Notes: a model not told the origin generated them from the letters alone. Positions 17,368-25,930 are shown, counted from the first letter of the stretch. The stretch: DNA of 64,000 nucleotides from JAGSPQ01 sp038206395 (GCA_038206395.1 JBBRAX010000003.1:62001-126000), one strand, 5' to 3'. Translations and numbers: made by a program.

Positions 17368-18803
17368 GGGAGCTCCACCTTCAGCGTGTAGCCATTCGCG
17401 GTCTCGGCAAACGCACCGACCACGCGCAACAGCACCGTCTTTCCACCCACCGTTGCCGCCGGGAAGTTCAGCAGCGGCGAGGCCGAGTCGTCACAGCCCA
17501 GCTGGGTCGCGCCGTCGAAGGCGCAGAGCCGCAGCGCGCCCTTCGCGGGGTCGTAGTTCGCGAACGACGCCTTCAAGCCCTTGCCCATCGGCACCACCGC
17601 GCGGAACCAATCCTGGTCCTGGGGGCAGATGGCGGCTTCGAGCGTGGTGCCGGTGTTGAAAGCGGTTGCCGCCGCGCTGTCGTCGTTCGGCTCGAGCGCG
17701 TCGTCGTCGCAGGGCGTGCCGCGCGAGAGCAGGAAGTTCAGGTCGTACGGCTGAAACGGGTCGATGCTGCTGACGACCACGTAATATTTCTGCGAAGCCG
17801 TCGCGACGTACTTCACGATCAGCTTTCCCGCGGCGAGCGTGCGGCCCGTGCCGTCTTTCACCACGGTCGAGAAGTTGTTCTCGCTGAATGGATCCGCGTC
17901 GAGGATGACGCCAATCTGGTCTCCGCGCGCGAGCGAGATGCTGTACCAGTCGACGTCGCCGGGGCAGAGGGTGAGGTTCAGGTACGCGCCCGTGGTGAGC
18001 CCATACGCCTTCGACAGCTCGTTGTTCTGCTCGTAGCGGTCGGGCTGGCAGGTGCGGGGGATGCACTTCCCGGCGCTGACGTCGCAGCGCTGGTCGGCGT
18101 TGCACTTGTCGTCGCTGACGCAAGGGGGGGCCTTCGGAAGGCACGCGCCCGTCTGGGCGAAACAGACCAGCGGAATCTTGCAGTCGCGGTCGGTGTAGCA
18201 GCGCGCGCCGGTGCTGCACTTGCCCGCGGCGTCGCACACCAGGCCACCCGTGCATTCGGCGTTCGACGCGCACTGCACGCACTTGCTGTCGACGCACTTC
18301 TCTTCGGCGCCGCAGACGGTGGCCTGGGTCTGGGCGGTGCACCTCGGCACGCAGGCGCGGCTTCCCTTGTTGCAGACCTCTCCGGTCGAGCAGTCGGGGT
18401 CTTCGGCGCAGCCAAGGTCTTCTTCACAGACCGTGTTGAGGCTGTTGCAGCGGAAGCCCTGCGGACATTCGGACTTCATTCCACCCGGGCACAGCGAGAC
18501 CTCTGAACGGTCGACACACAGGCCCTGCTTGCACCAGCTGCCGGCCTGGCACTGCTCGTTGGTGGTGCACTCTTCGCCCCACCCGCTGCGAAGCGCGCAC
18601 CGCTGCGTCGACGGCTCGCACAGTTCCTTCGTGCGGCACTGGCCCGACGACGAGCAGCTCTCGCAGAACTGCTGCGCGGTGCAGATTTTCCCGGCCGCGC
18701 AGTCTTCGCGCTTCGTGCACTCAGGCGGGCGGCCCGAGTCGGGCTTCGAAACGACGGGCGAGCAGCCCGCGAACAACACGATGGCGAGAAGCGCGCGCGT
18801 CAT
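17364..18803 (-). CDS. Cys-rich lipoprotein with two PPC-like domains
   Basis: The 479-residue product begins MTRALLAIVLFAGCSPV with lipobox FAGC (Cys14). Residues about 28-255 contain many C-x-x-x-x-x-C units such as CTKREDCAAGKIC and CTTNEQCQAGSWC, a disulfide-rich stalk like that of its operon partner. The C-terminal half carries two pre-peptidase C-terminal (PPC)-like beta domains. These are recognised by RYEQNNELSKAYGL...CPGDVDWYSISLARGD and EPNDDSAAATAF...CPQDQDWFRAVVP. PPC domains usually occur in secreted proteins. The start at 18803 is chosen because it gives the lipobox and an ATGA overlap with the upstream gene; longer in-frame readings are artefacts. Function unknown. Confidence 0.8.
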   Translation of the reverse strand: MTRALLAIVLFAGCSPVVSKPDSGRPPECTKREDCAAGKICTAQQFCESCSSSGQCRTKELCEPSTQRCALRSGWGEECTTNEQCQAGSWCKQGLCVDRSEVSLCPGGMKSECPQGFRCNSLNTVCEEDLGCAEDPDCSTGEVCNKGSRACVPRCTAQTQATVCGAEEKCVDSKCVQCASNAECTGGLVCDAAGKCSTGARCYTDRDCKIPLVCFAQTGACLPKAPPCVSDDKCNADQRCDVSAGKCIPRTCQPDRYEQNNELSKAYGLTTGAYLNLTLCPGDVDWYSISLARGDQIGVILDADPFSENNFSTVVKDGTGRTLAAGKLIVKYVATASQKYYVVVSSIDPFQPYDLNFLLSRGTPCDDDALEPNDDSAAATAFNTGTTLEAAICPQDQDWFRAVVPMGKGLKASFANYDPAKGALRLCAFDGATQLGCDDSASPLLNFPAATVGGKTVLLRVVGAFAETANGYTLKVELP

Positions 18804-20251
18804 GGCTGGGCTGCGATGACCCCAGAGGGCCAGGTGATGTCGCCGACAATCCAGCGTGCGCCCGCCTTCTCGAGCGTGCGGGTGAACTCGCCCTTCACGA
18901 CGCCGTACAGGTAGATGCGCACCGTGACCTTGCTCTTCGGGTTGGGGTCGAGGTGCTCGTTCGCGAACTCGACGACGAGCCGGTAGGTGGTGTCGATCGG
19001 GTTCACATAGCCGAACAGCTCGGGGCCGTAGCCGGTGAGCGCGTCGCGAATGAACTGGGGGTCGTCCATGGGGCCGGCCATGCCCCAGTCGGGCTTCGGG
19101 TTCGCGTAGTGGGCGTCGTCGGGCAGCTTGCCGACCACCGACGTCGTCGTCCGCAGCACGTGCAGGTCGATGTCTGTCTTTGCGTTGTCCCAGAACATCT
19201 CGACGAGGAGCTTCTGCGCTGGCGTCGCAACGATGGTCGCGCGCGCCGGCTGGCAGTTCTTCACGCCCGCAGAATCGGTGACGTCGAGCTGCACCTCGTA
19301 GGCGCCGGGCACGAGGGGGTCGAGCCGCATCGTCGTCGAGGCCGAGGTCGCCGACATGAAGTCGGTGTCGCTCGACAGCGGCTTGCTGCGCATCGTCCAT
19401 TTGTAGTCGAGCGGGCTGTCACCGTCGGGGTCCACGCTTCCGGTGCCGTCGAGTGAGACCAGCAGCCCCGGGGCGCCGTTTCCCAGCGGCGCAATGCTCG
19501 CAACCGGCGCCTGGTTCACCTCGCCCTTCAGCACCAGCGTGACCTCGCGGTTGTCCGGGTCGGTGCCGCGAATCTTGATGCCGCCCATCACCATGCCGGT
19601 GGTGCCAGGGGCGATGGTCAGCTTCACGGTGATTTGAATCTTGCCGGGCAGGCCGGCGGCGTCTTTGAACTTCACCGTCGCGGGCACCTTCGAGCTGCCG
19701 ACGAAAGTGAAGGCGGAAGACGTGCCTTCGGTGAAGCCGAGCTCTTCGACGAGCAGGTCGGCGGTGCCCTTGCTGGTGATGGTGAAGCTCTTCACTGCGG
19801 CGCTGCACTCGGCGACGCGGCCGAAGTCGAGCACCATCGGGTCGACCTGCATCACCGCGCGGGTGCTGCCGATGCCGACCAGGTTCACTTCGATGAGCGG
19901 GTTCGCCTCGTCGTCGCTCTCGATGACGATGGCGTTCACGTAGGGCTGTTCCTTCGTCGGCACGAAGGTGACCTCGAGCTTCGCGGTCTCGCCGGCGACG
20001 ATGGTGGTGGGCTTCGTGCCGAGGGTGAACGCGGTCTCGGTGGCGTCTTTGAGGGTGATGGACTTGATGGTCAGGTCGCCGCGGCCGACGTTCAGCAGCA
20101 GGACCTCGAGCTTCTTCGTGTTGAGCACCGGGACGACGCCGAAGTCGGTATTGCCTTCGGGCGGAACCAGGTCGGGCTTCACCGCCACGGTCACGGGTGG
20201 CCGGCACGCGACGGCGAGGAAGAGGCTGACGAGCACCAGGGCGCGCTTCAT
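18800..20251 (-). CDS. ASH/choice-of-anchor-D, PKD and YfaP-like lipoprotein
   Basis: The 483-residue protein begins MKRALVLVSLFLAVACRPP (lipobox AVAC, Cys16). Residues about 30-245 form two ASH-type beta sandwiches, the first recognised by NTDFGVVPVLNTKKLEVLLL and the second by VLDFGRVAECSAAVKSFTIT. A PKD-like domain follows (VSLDGTGSVDPDGDSPLDYK, about 270-340). The C-terminus (DNAKTDIDLHVLR...YRLVVEFANEHLD) resembles the DUF2135/YfaP domain with its acidic DxDLH motif, and may bind metal. All these folds are typical of extracytoplasmic adhesive or scaffold proteins. It is second in the operon, with ATGA overlaps on both sides (20248-20251 and 18800-18803). Confidence 0.8.
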   Translation of the reverse strand: MKRALVLVSLFLAVACRPPVTVAVKPDLVPPEGNTDFGVVPVLNTKKLEVLLLNVGRGDLTIKSITLKDATETAFTLGTKPTTIVAGETAKLEVTFVPTKEQPYVNAIVIESDDEANPLIEVNLVGIGSTRAVMQVDPMVLDFGRVAECSAAVKSFTITSKGTADLLVEELGFTEGTSSAFTFVGSSKVPATVKFKDAAGLPGKIQITVKLTIAPGTTGMVMGGIKIRGTDPDNREVTLVLKGEVNQAPVASIAPLGNGAPGLLVSLDGTGSVDPDGDSPLDYKWTMRSKPLSSDTDFMSATSASTTMRLDPLVPGAYEVQLDVTDSAGVKNCQPARATIVATPAQKLLVEMFWDNAKTDIDLHVLRTTTSVVGKLPDDAHYANPKPDWGMAGPMDDPQFIRDALTGYGPELFGYVNPIDTTYRLVVEFANEHLDPNPKSKVTVRIYLYGVVKGEFTRTLEKAGARWIVGDITWPSGVIAAQP

Positions 20252-21363
20252 TGCGGCCCCGTTCCTTCCTCGTAGTACTGAATCTCGACCCGGCCTTTGA
20301 GGAAGGGCACCGACTCACCGGCGAAGAAGATGACCTGGCTCATCGGCTCGTATGACCAACCATCGGGGCCACCCTGCGGCGGCTTGCAGACGAGGTTCAT
20401 CGACTCGGGCGGGTTGCCTTCGCACTCGGTGGCATCGAGGGTGGCGCAGGGCTTCGTCACGTCGGCGATGGTGTCGCAGGGGTAGCGAATGCCGACCTCG
20501 ATGGTCGCGACGTTCGGCTTCTTCGCGAGGGCGAACTTCCGCTTGAGGCCGACTGCGTTGGTGGCGAGCTTCTTCAGCGTCGCCGAGAAGTTCGTGTCGC
20601 AGATGCTGCCGACTTCGCCGCCGGTGAGGTCAGACAGGGCCTTGTAGCGGGTGCCGGGGGTGGCGCCGCAGGCGTTGCTGGGGACGTCGCCCATGATGGC
20701 GGCGGTGGTGACGGTGCCGTCGTTGCCGACGCCCTTCGCGGTCTCGAAGCTCCGCCAGTAGAAGCGCACGTCTTCGCTCGACTGGTCTTCCTCGTCGGCG
20801 ACGAAAATCAAATACAGGTACGCGTCACGGCGCAGAAACTCGCTCTCGTTCGCGGCGTCGCAGGCATCGAAGCAGACCTTCATGCCCTTGCACGCGGCGC
20901 GGCACGTCTCGCGCGCGGTCTCTTTCACCAGGTTCGCGTCGCGCTGCAGCTCGAGCGCCTGCAAGGCGGCCTGAAGCCCCGCCTCGTACGGGCTGCCGTC
21001 GATGCCGACCCTCACGTTCCGTTCGAAGGCGGCGACCACCCCGGGCGTCTTCGGGTTCAAGATTTTCGGGCTGCCCTTCAGCTGGCCGCGGACCTTGAAG
21101 ATGTCGGTGGTGGTGACGGCGATGCGGTAGTCGATGGAGCCCTTCACGAACACGTCGATGAAGGCCTGGAAGTTCTTGGCCAGGTTCTCCTGGCGGGGCG
21201 CCATCGAGCCGGAGTCGTCGACCACCCAGAGGACGTCAATCTTCGAGGCCGACTGCTGGGCGTAGGTGTCGACCCGCACGTCCGGAGGGAGCGTTTTCTT
21301 GAGCTTCGGCTGGTTGCACGCCCCGATGAGCAGGCACGTGCCAATGACGAGAAATCGTTTCAT
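20248..21363 (-). CDS. vWA-domain lipoprotein, first gene of six-gene operon
   Basis: The 371-residue protein begins MKRFLVIGTCLLIGACNQPK (lipobox IGAC, Cys16). A von Willebrand factor A domain follows, with strand KIDVLWVVDDSGSMAPRQEN giving an intact MIDAS DxSxS motif. Unusually, a Cys-rich insertion (CRAACKGMKVCFDAC) lies in the vWA core, and more Cys pairs near the C-terminus point to disulfide stabilisation outside the cytoplasm. vWA domains bind protein ligands through a divalent ion, so this is the likely interaction hub of the operon. The longer upstream frame is rejected because the lipobox fixes the start at 21363. A 108-base gap to the divergent atpG start must hold the operon promoter; no convincing -35/-10 pair is seen. 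Confidence 0.8.
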   Translation of the reverse strand: MKRFLVIGTCLLIGACNQPKLKKTLPPDVRVDTYAQQSASKIDVLWVVDDSGSMAPRQENLAKNFQAFIDVFVKGSIDYRIAVTTTDIFKVRGQLKGSPKILNPKTPGVVAAFERNVRVGIDGSPYEAGLQAALQALELQRDANLVKETARETCRAACKGMKVCFDACDAANESEFLRRDAYLYLIFVADEEDQSSEDVRFYWRSFETAKGVGNDGTVTTAAIMGDVPSNACGATPGTRYKALSDLTGGEVGSICDTNFSATLKKLATNAVGLKRKFALAKKPNVATIEVGIRYPCDTIADVTKPCATLDATECEGNPPESMNLVCKPPQGGPDGWSYEPMSQVIFFAGESVPFLKGRVEIQYYEEGTGPQ

Positions 21364-21471
21364 GGGCAGAAGAGGAAACCTTGCCCCGGCCCGCGGTAAT
21401 GCGACAGCCCCAATATGCCCTAAGTCGTCGTTGCCCGCCCGCCCAGACGCCGATATAGCGCGCGCCAAGCC

Positions 21472-22335
21472 ATGGCTTCCCTTCGCGACATCCGCAAGCG
21501 CATCAAGTCCGTCAAGAGCACCCGCCAGATTACGAGGGCGGTGAAGATGGTCGCCGCCGCAAAGCTGCGCCGCGCGCAGGACGCGATCATCGCGGCCCGC
21601 CCGTACGCCAGCACGCTCGACAAGGTGATTGCTGAGGTGATGAGCCGCGCCGAGGGCGCCGGTCACCCGCTGCTCACCAGGCGCGAAGTGAAGAAGATTG
21701 AAGTGCTGGTGTTGACGTCTGACCGCGGCCTCGCTGGCGGCTTCAACTCGAACGTCAATCGCCGCGCCCTGAAGTTCCTGATGGAGCAGGGCGGAAAGTA
21801 CGAAGTCCACATCACCACCATCGGCCGCAAGGGCGGCGACTTCTTCCGGTCGCGCGGCTACTCGATGCGCAAGGACTACCCGGGGATGATGAACAAGGTG
21901 TCCTACGCGGGCGCCGCCGAAGTCGCCGAAGAGCTGGCGGCCCGGTTCCTCAAGGGTGACATCGACGCGGTGTACCTGGCGAACAACGAGTTCATCTCGG
22001 CCATCTCGCAGCGGATCAACTTCACCCAGCTGCTGCCGTTCGAGACGGCCCCCGCGGCTGCCGACGGCGGCGTGAAGACCGACTACCTCTACGAGCCCAG
22101 CGCGGAAGCAGTGCTCGAGAAGCTCGTGCCCCAGGCGCTGAAAATCAAAATCTTCCGGGCGCTGCTCGACTCGGTGGCCAGCGAGCACGGCGCGCGCATG
22201 ACCGCGATGGAGAACGCCACCAAGAATGCCGGCGAGATGATCGGCGAGCTGACGCTCTTCTACAACCGCAGCCGACAGGCGGCGATCACGAAGGAGTTGA
22301 TGGAGATCGTCTCGGGCGCGGAAGCTTTGAAGTAA
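21472..22335 (+). CDS. atpG: ATP synthase F1 gamma subunit
   Basis: The 287-residue protein matches the F1 gamma subunit along its length. The N-terminal helix MASLRDIRKRIKSVKSTRQI leads to TRAVKMVAAAKLRRAQ, the central region contains VLTSDRGLAGGFNSNV, and the C-terminal helix reads MTAMENATKNAGEMIGELTL. It forms the rotating central stalk that couples proton flow through Fo to ATP synthesis in the alpha3beta3 head. In most bacteria atpG lies between atpA and atpD. Here it stands alone, between the divergent lipoprotein operon and a convergent HTTM gene, with atpH about 23 kb away. No strong Shine-Dalgarno precedes the ATG. All expected conserved blocks are present, so it should be functional. 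Confidence 0.95.
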   Translation: MASLRDIRKRIKSVKSTRQITRAVKMVAAAKLRRAQDAIIAARPYASTLDKVIAEVMSRAEGAGHPLLTRREVKKIEVLVLTSDRGLAGGFNSNVNRRALKFLMEQGGKYEVHITTIGRKGGDFFRSRGYSMRKDYPGMMNKVSYAGAAEVAEELAARFLKGDIDAVYLANNEFISAISQRINFTQLLPFETAPAAADGGVKTDYLYEPSAEAVLEKLVPQALKIKIFRALLDSVASEHGARMTAMENATKNAGEMIGELTLFYNRSRQAAITKELMEIVSGAEALK

Positions 22336-22372
22336 CTCGGAAACTGGCTTTCCGGGCCCCTCGCTTTCGCCT

Positions 22373-23335
22373 TCAGACGCTTCGCGTCTCCCCTCCGGTT
22401 CTCGAGGCCGAACCGAAGGGCCGGGCTGCAAGCTTCCCGGCCTTTTGGTACTCCTCACCGGTGAAGCAGGCGGCGTAGAGCACCATCATGCCGCCCATGA
22501 AGGGGCCGACCTCGAGCGTGACCCAGATGCCCAGGTGCAGCATCACCCCGGCGGCCAGGTAGCAGCTGCGAAAGTCGATGCGGTTGAAGAACGCGCGCAC
22601 GCGGCCCGGGCGGTCTTTCGTCCAGCGGTACCAGAACGCCAGCCACAGCAGCGGAGCAGTGTTCTCGAAGGTCCACGCCAGAAAAGTGCCCACCTGGGTC
22701 AGCCGGTAGACAGGCGCGAGGAACATCATCGGGCGCCGCTGCCACGACGACATCTGAAAGATGTACCAGAGCGCGTCGAGGTCACCCATCGGCAGCCACG
22801 CCGCCGAGACCTTCTGCAAACCGGTCGTCCAGTACACGAGCACCAGCTGCCCAATCATCACGTAGCGTGGCCACACCGGCACCAGCGCGGGCGGCTTGTT
22901 TCGTTGATCGAAAGACAGCGCTCCGCCGCAGCCTGAGAACATCAGGATGAAGAGCCCGTTCACCAGCAGGTCATCGGATGAGCCGCCCGAGTGGTTGTTG
23001 AGCCCGGTGAGCGTGCGCCAGGTGAGCCACGTCAGCGCGACAGTCACCCGGCTGTAGACGCCGAACGTCATCAGCCCCGAGACGACAATCGCGAAAGCGA
23101 GCAGGGCGTGGACGTTGAAGGGGGTCGCTCCACCGAAGGGCTGAAGCCAGGGGAGGTCGGTGTCGCGCAGGCCGCCGAACTTCACGCTCACCCAGACGGC
23201 GTCGGCGGTGCGGCTGACCCACATCGCAATCAGGTGCTGGAAGACGGTGAAGCCCGCGATGATTCGCGCGACCGCCAGCGGCGTGGCGTCCTCGCGGCGA
23301 TCCAGCAAATCGGCCCAGCGCGACCAGGCCTTCAT
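22373..23335 (-). CDS. HTTM-like integral membrane protein
   Basis: The 320-residue protein has several hydrophobic helices (starting PLAVARIIAGFTVFQHLIAM, then VHALLAFAIVVSGLMTFGVY and others). It fits the HTTM fold of vitamin K-dependent carboxylase-like bacterial proteins. The loop WLTWRTLTGLNNHSGGSSDD and the motif YWTTGLQKVSAAW are typical of that group. Substrate or catalytic activity for bacterial HTTM proteins is generally unknown. The chosen ATG at 23335 overlaps the upstream stop as ATGA; the further upstream start has no such support. It is the last gene of a four-gene operon led by an adenylate cyclase, and its neighbour upstream probably forms a complex with it. Confidence 0.75.
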   Translation of the reverse strand: MKAWSRWADLLDRREDATPLAVARIIAGFTVFQHLIAMWVSRTADAVWVSVKFGGLRDTDLPWLQPFGGATPFNVHALLAFAIVVSGLMTFGVYSRVTVALTWLTWRTLTGLNNHSGGSSDDLLVNGLFILMFSGCGGALSFDQRNKPPALVPVWPRYVMIGQLVLVYWTTGLQKVSAAWLPMGDLDALWYIFQMSSWQRRPMMFLAPVYRLTQVGTFLAWTFENTAPLLWLAFWYRWTKDRPGRVRAFFNRIDFRSCYLAAGVMLHLGIWVTLEVGPFMGGMMVLYAACFTGEEYQKAGKLAARPFGSASRTGGETRSV

Positions 23336-23979
23336 CGCGTCATCTCCTCGACGTGAACCCACTGGCCCGGCTCCAGGGCGACGCCTTTCTCGACCTCGGC
23401 CGCCGACGGCGTCTTCTGTTTCCAGAAGCGGCAGCGCACCTGCGCCGCGTCCGGCTTCTCGGCGAAAATCTGCCGCGCCAGGTAGTTGCAGTTCTGCGTC
23501 TCGGCCCAGACGTACTCGGGCCAGGCGTACCGGTACGTGTGGCTGCGCACGCGTTCCTGGCGGAAGTACGTCTCGCGCCAGTCGAACTCCTCTGACCTTT
23601 CTTCGTAGAGCGTGACGTACTCGCCGGCTGCCGTGCGCGACTGCAGCTGGAAGCGCGGTGGGAAGCGGTCGGGCCCGACGAACATGCGCCAGGGCTGATC
23701 ACACCCCGAGTAGTAGAGGTACGGGTAGACGGGCTGCATCCACTTGTCGCGAAGGCCCATGTAGAAGGTCGCGAGCCAGAACAGCTTCTCTTCGAACTCG
23801 TCAGCCGGCACGTGGAGGAACTTCGCGTACGCGGCGAACTCCATCTGCGCGGTCGGGTTCTTCCAGGTGGCGCGGTCGGTGCCTCCGACCGGCGCGGGAA
23901 TCGCCGCGAGCGTGATGATGACCACGTGCCCGAGCACCAGCACAGCGCGCGCGTGCTTCCACCAGGGGGGCAGCTTCAC
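23332..23979 (-). CDS. Single-pass membrane protein paired with HTTM protein
   Basis: The 215-residue protein starts at a GTG that overlaps the previous stop as GTGA. An N-terminal hydrophobic segment (HARAVLVLGHVVIITLAAIP, about residues 9-28) is a membrane anchor or uncleaved signal. The rest is a soluble, aromatic- and charge-rich domain with WMQPVYPYLYYSGCDQPWRM and QERVRSHTYRYAWPEYVW. Similar small anchored proteins are often encoded next to HTTM-type genes, so a two-component membrane complex is plausible; this is inference from context. I recognise no catalytic motif. Its stop overlaps the HTTM start by four bases. Confidence 0.65.
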   Translation of the reverse strand: MKLPPWWKHARAVLVLGHVVIITLAAIPAPVGGTDRATWKNPTAQMEFAAYAKFLHVPADEFEEKLFWLATFYMGLRDKWMQPVYPYLYYSGCDQPWRMFVGPDRFPPRFQLQSRTAAGEYVTLYEERSEEFDWRETYFRQERVRSHTYRYAWPEYVWAETQNCNYLARQIFAEKPDAAQVRCRFWKQKTPSAAEVEKGVALEPGQWVHVEEMTR

Positions 23980-24332
23980 ATCGGCACGTCGGCGGCCTTC
24001 TGCTCGACCGCAGTGCACACGCCGCTGACCAGCGTCACTTTCGGCTGCGCGAGGGCGAGGCAGGTGCCCATCGCCCCGGTCGCGGCGTTCTTCGCCTTCT
24101 CGGCGTCCGTCGCCGCCTGTACCTTCTCAGTCAACACCTTCTCGTCGGTGCCAACCGAGCAGTAGATGACGAACTCGGTCGGGCCGCCGCAGGGCTTCGC
24201 GCCCATCGGCATCGCCTTGCACTGCGCGGCCTGCGTACAGCCGGCGGGCTTCGCCACCGCGCGCACGTCTTTCTTGAGCGCAGCAAGGTCGGGCGTGGCC
24301 AGCGAGAGGGCGAGGAAGAAGAGGTGCGTCAT
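23976..24332 (-). CDS. Small exported protein of unknown function
   Basis: The 118-residue protein begins MTHLFFLALSLATPDLAALK, a weak signal peptide followed by a charged helix. It contains six Cys, at CTQAAQC, KPCGG, IYCSVG, GTCLAL and GVCTAV. Their spacing suggests disulfides and therefore an exported location. Long Ala-rich helices connect these motifs. No family is recognised. The start is one base past the adenylate cyclase stop, and its own stop overlaps the next gene, so it is part of the cyclase-HTTM operon. Confidence 0.6.
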   Translation of the reverse strand: MTHLFFLALSLATPDLAALKKDVRAVAKPAGCTQAAQCKAMPMGAKPCGGPTEFVIYCSVGTDEKVLTEKVQAATDAEKAKNAATGAMGTCLALAQPKVTLVSGVCTAVEQKAADVPM

Positions 24333-24333
24333 G

Positions 24334-25851
24334 TCAGGCGGCTCCTTCGGCGCGCAGTGGCGCCACGGGCTTCTCTTTACCCTTCAGCTTCACTTCCGGC
24401 AGCACCGTGTACTTGAAATTGCGGGCGGCCTGCGCGGTGCCTTCACTCACCCAGACTTCCCCGGGGCCGGCGAGCGAGGTGAGCCGCGCCGACAGGTTCA
24501 CCGTGTCGCCGATGACGGTGTATTCCATCTGGGTGGGGCCGCCGACGTTGCCGCAGACCATCGGCCCGGTGGCGATGCCGACGCCGATGCGCAGCTCGCC
24601 GATTTCCGGCAGCACGCCTTCGGCGTTGATTCGCGCCACTTCCGATTGCAGCGCGAGCGCGCACTTCACCGCCCGCGAAGCATGGTCTGCCTGGTCGACC
24701 GGGCCGTTGAAGACGACGACCACGGCGTCGCCGATGAACTTGTTCAAATAGCCCTCGTGCGCGTCGACCTGCGCGACGACGCGCGCCAGGTAGCGATTGA
24801 GGAAGTCGACCACCTGCTCGGGCTGCAGCTTCTCCGAAAGCTGCGTGAAGCCGCGAATGTCAGCGAAGAAGACGGTGGCCTCGCGCGTCGACGCCTTGAG
24901 CTCGGCTTCCCCGTGCTGCGCTTTGATTTTGGCGAGCACCTGGCCCGAGACGTAGCGGCCGAACGCCTTTTCCATTCGCTCGGTCGCATCCAACGTCTCG
25001 ACCAGCCGGTTGAAGCTGCGCGAGAGCTCGATGAACTCGGTGCTGCCCTGCTCTTCTACGCGCACGGTGCGCTGACCTTCGGACACGAGCGAGAACGCCT
25101 TCGCCATCGGGCGCAGCCTTTCCATCGCGGCGTCGGCCAGCTTCGCGCACGCGCTGAGCACGGCGGGAGTCGCGGTGAGGAACACGACGAAGAAGACCGC
25201 GAACGAAAGACCGCCCGGGCTCGCAATCATCCACTCGCGCAGCCACTCGAAGCCCTTGTCGAAGCGCAGCGAGCCCTGCTCCTTCGCCACTTCCACCGCG
25301 AGCGCCGACGCCGCCATGCTCGCCACCATCGCCAGCGACAGGGCGACGCCGATCAACGAGAGGATGGCCAGCATCAGCCGGGTCGGGAACCTCGCGTTCC
25401 ATGCGCTCACCGAGGCATCGATGATGACCACCACCAGGCTGCCGATCGCCGACGCGCTCACCCACCAGAGAAAGGTGAAGCCATAGCTCGACGCGAACTG
25501 GCCGAGGCCGAAGGGCAGCAGGCCATAGAGAATTCCAACCACGGAGGCTCCGACGCAGCCCATCAACAGCGGAAGCGACGCGAGCACCCAGACCTTCACT
25601 GCCGCCGACTTGTTGCCGAGCCAGCCGAACACGCGCTCTTCGAACCACCACGCCAGCGGCGGAGCGGCCAGCACCCCCATCGCCTTCCCCACCGTCAGCA
25701 CGGTCTCGTGGCCGGCGGCCTTGCCGACGACGCAGACCAGCATCGCGAGCCCTGCAGGCACCAGCGTCCACCGTGGAAACGGCGGCCTTCTGATTTCCGC
25801 AGGCGTGAGCCACACCAGGGGGAGCACCCCGCGCTCATCGCCCGAACGCAC
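24334..25851 (-). CDS. Membrane class III adenylate cyclase with HAMP-like linker
   Basis: The N-terminal half holds about six hydrophobic helices (for example WTLVPAGLAMLVCVVGKAAG and GFTFLWWVSASAIGSLVVVI). A HAMP-like linker (LADAAMERLRPMAKAFSLVS and following) leads to a class III nucleotide cyclase domain. The metal-binding Asp residues are in VFFADIRGFTQLSE and KFIGDAVVVVF. The Lys of YLNKFIGD and the Asp of TVIGDTVNLSARL specify ATP, so it should make cAMP. A start at 25929 is also open but would place the first 26 codons over the promoter and palindromes of the divergent gene, so the GTG at 25851 is preferred. It is the first gene of a four-gene operon ending in the HTTM protein. Confidence 0.85.
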   Translation of the reverse strand: MRSGDERGVLPLVWLTPAEIRRPPFPRWTLVPAGLAMLVCVVGKAAGHETVLTVGKAMGVLAAPPLAWWFEERVFGWLGNKSAAVKVWVLASLPLLMGCVGASVVGILYGLLPFGLGQFASSYGFTFLWWVSASAIGSLVVVIIDASVSAWNARFPTRLMLAILSLIGVALSLAMVASMAASALAVEVAKEQGSLRFDKGFEWLREWMIASPGGLSFAVFFVVFLTATPAVLSACAKLADAAMERLRPMAKAFSLVSEGQRTVRVEEQGSTEFIELSRSFNRLVETLDATERMEKAFGRYVSGQVLAKIKAQHGEAELKASTREATVFFADIRGFTQLSEKLQPEQVVDFLNRYLARVVAQVDAHEGYLNKFIGDAVVVVFNGPVDQADHASRAVKCALALQSEVARINAEGVLPEIGELRIGVGIATGPMVCGNVGGPTQMEYTVIGDTVNLSARLTSLAGPGEVWVSEGTAQAARNFKYTVLPEVKLKGKEKPVAPLRAEGAA

Positions 25852-25864
25852 GTGGCCCGCAATG

Positions 25865-25913
25865 GAGTCTATTTGACTCTTTTGTTGCCGGGCCGTTAGA
25901 GTCTGTTCAACTC
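25865..25913 (+). promoter_or_regulatory. Promoter overlapped by two near-identical palindromes (probable operators)
   Basis: GAGTCTATTTGACTC (25865-25879) and GAGTCTGTTCAACTC (25899-25913) are 15-base palindromes with the same arms and a 34-base offset. Both are followed by TCTTT or CTTT. A -35-like TTGACT (25873-25878) lies in the first and a -10-like TAGAGT (25897-25902) overlaps the second, with an 18-base spacer. A GGAG Shine-Dalgarno then precedes the GTG at 25931. This is the arrangement expected of a repressor-controlled promoter for the SPFH operon, and perhaps for the divergent cyclase. Confidence 0.6.
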
Positions 25914-25930
25914 TTTCAACCGGAGACACT

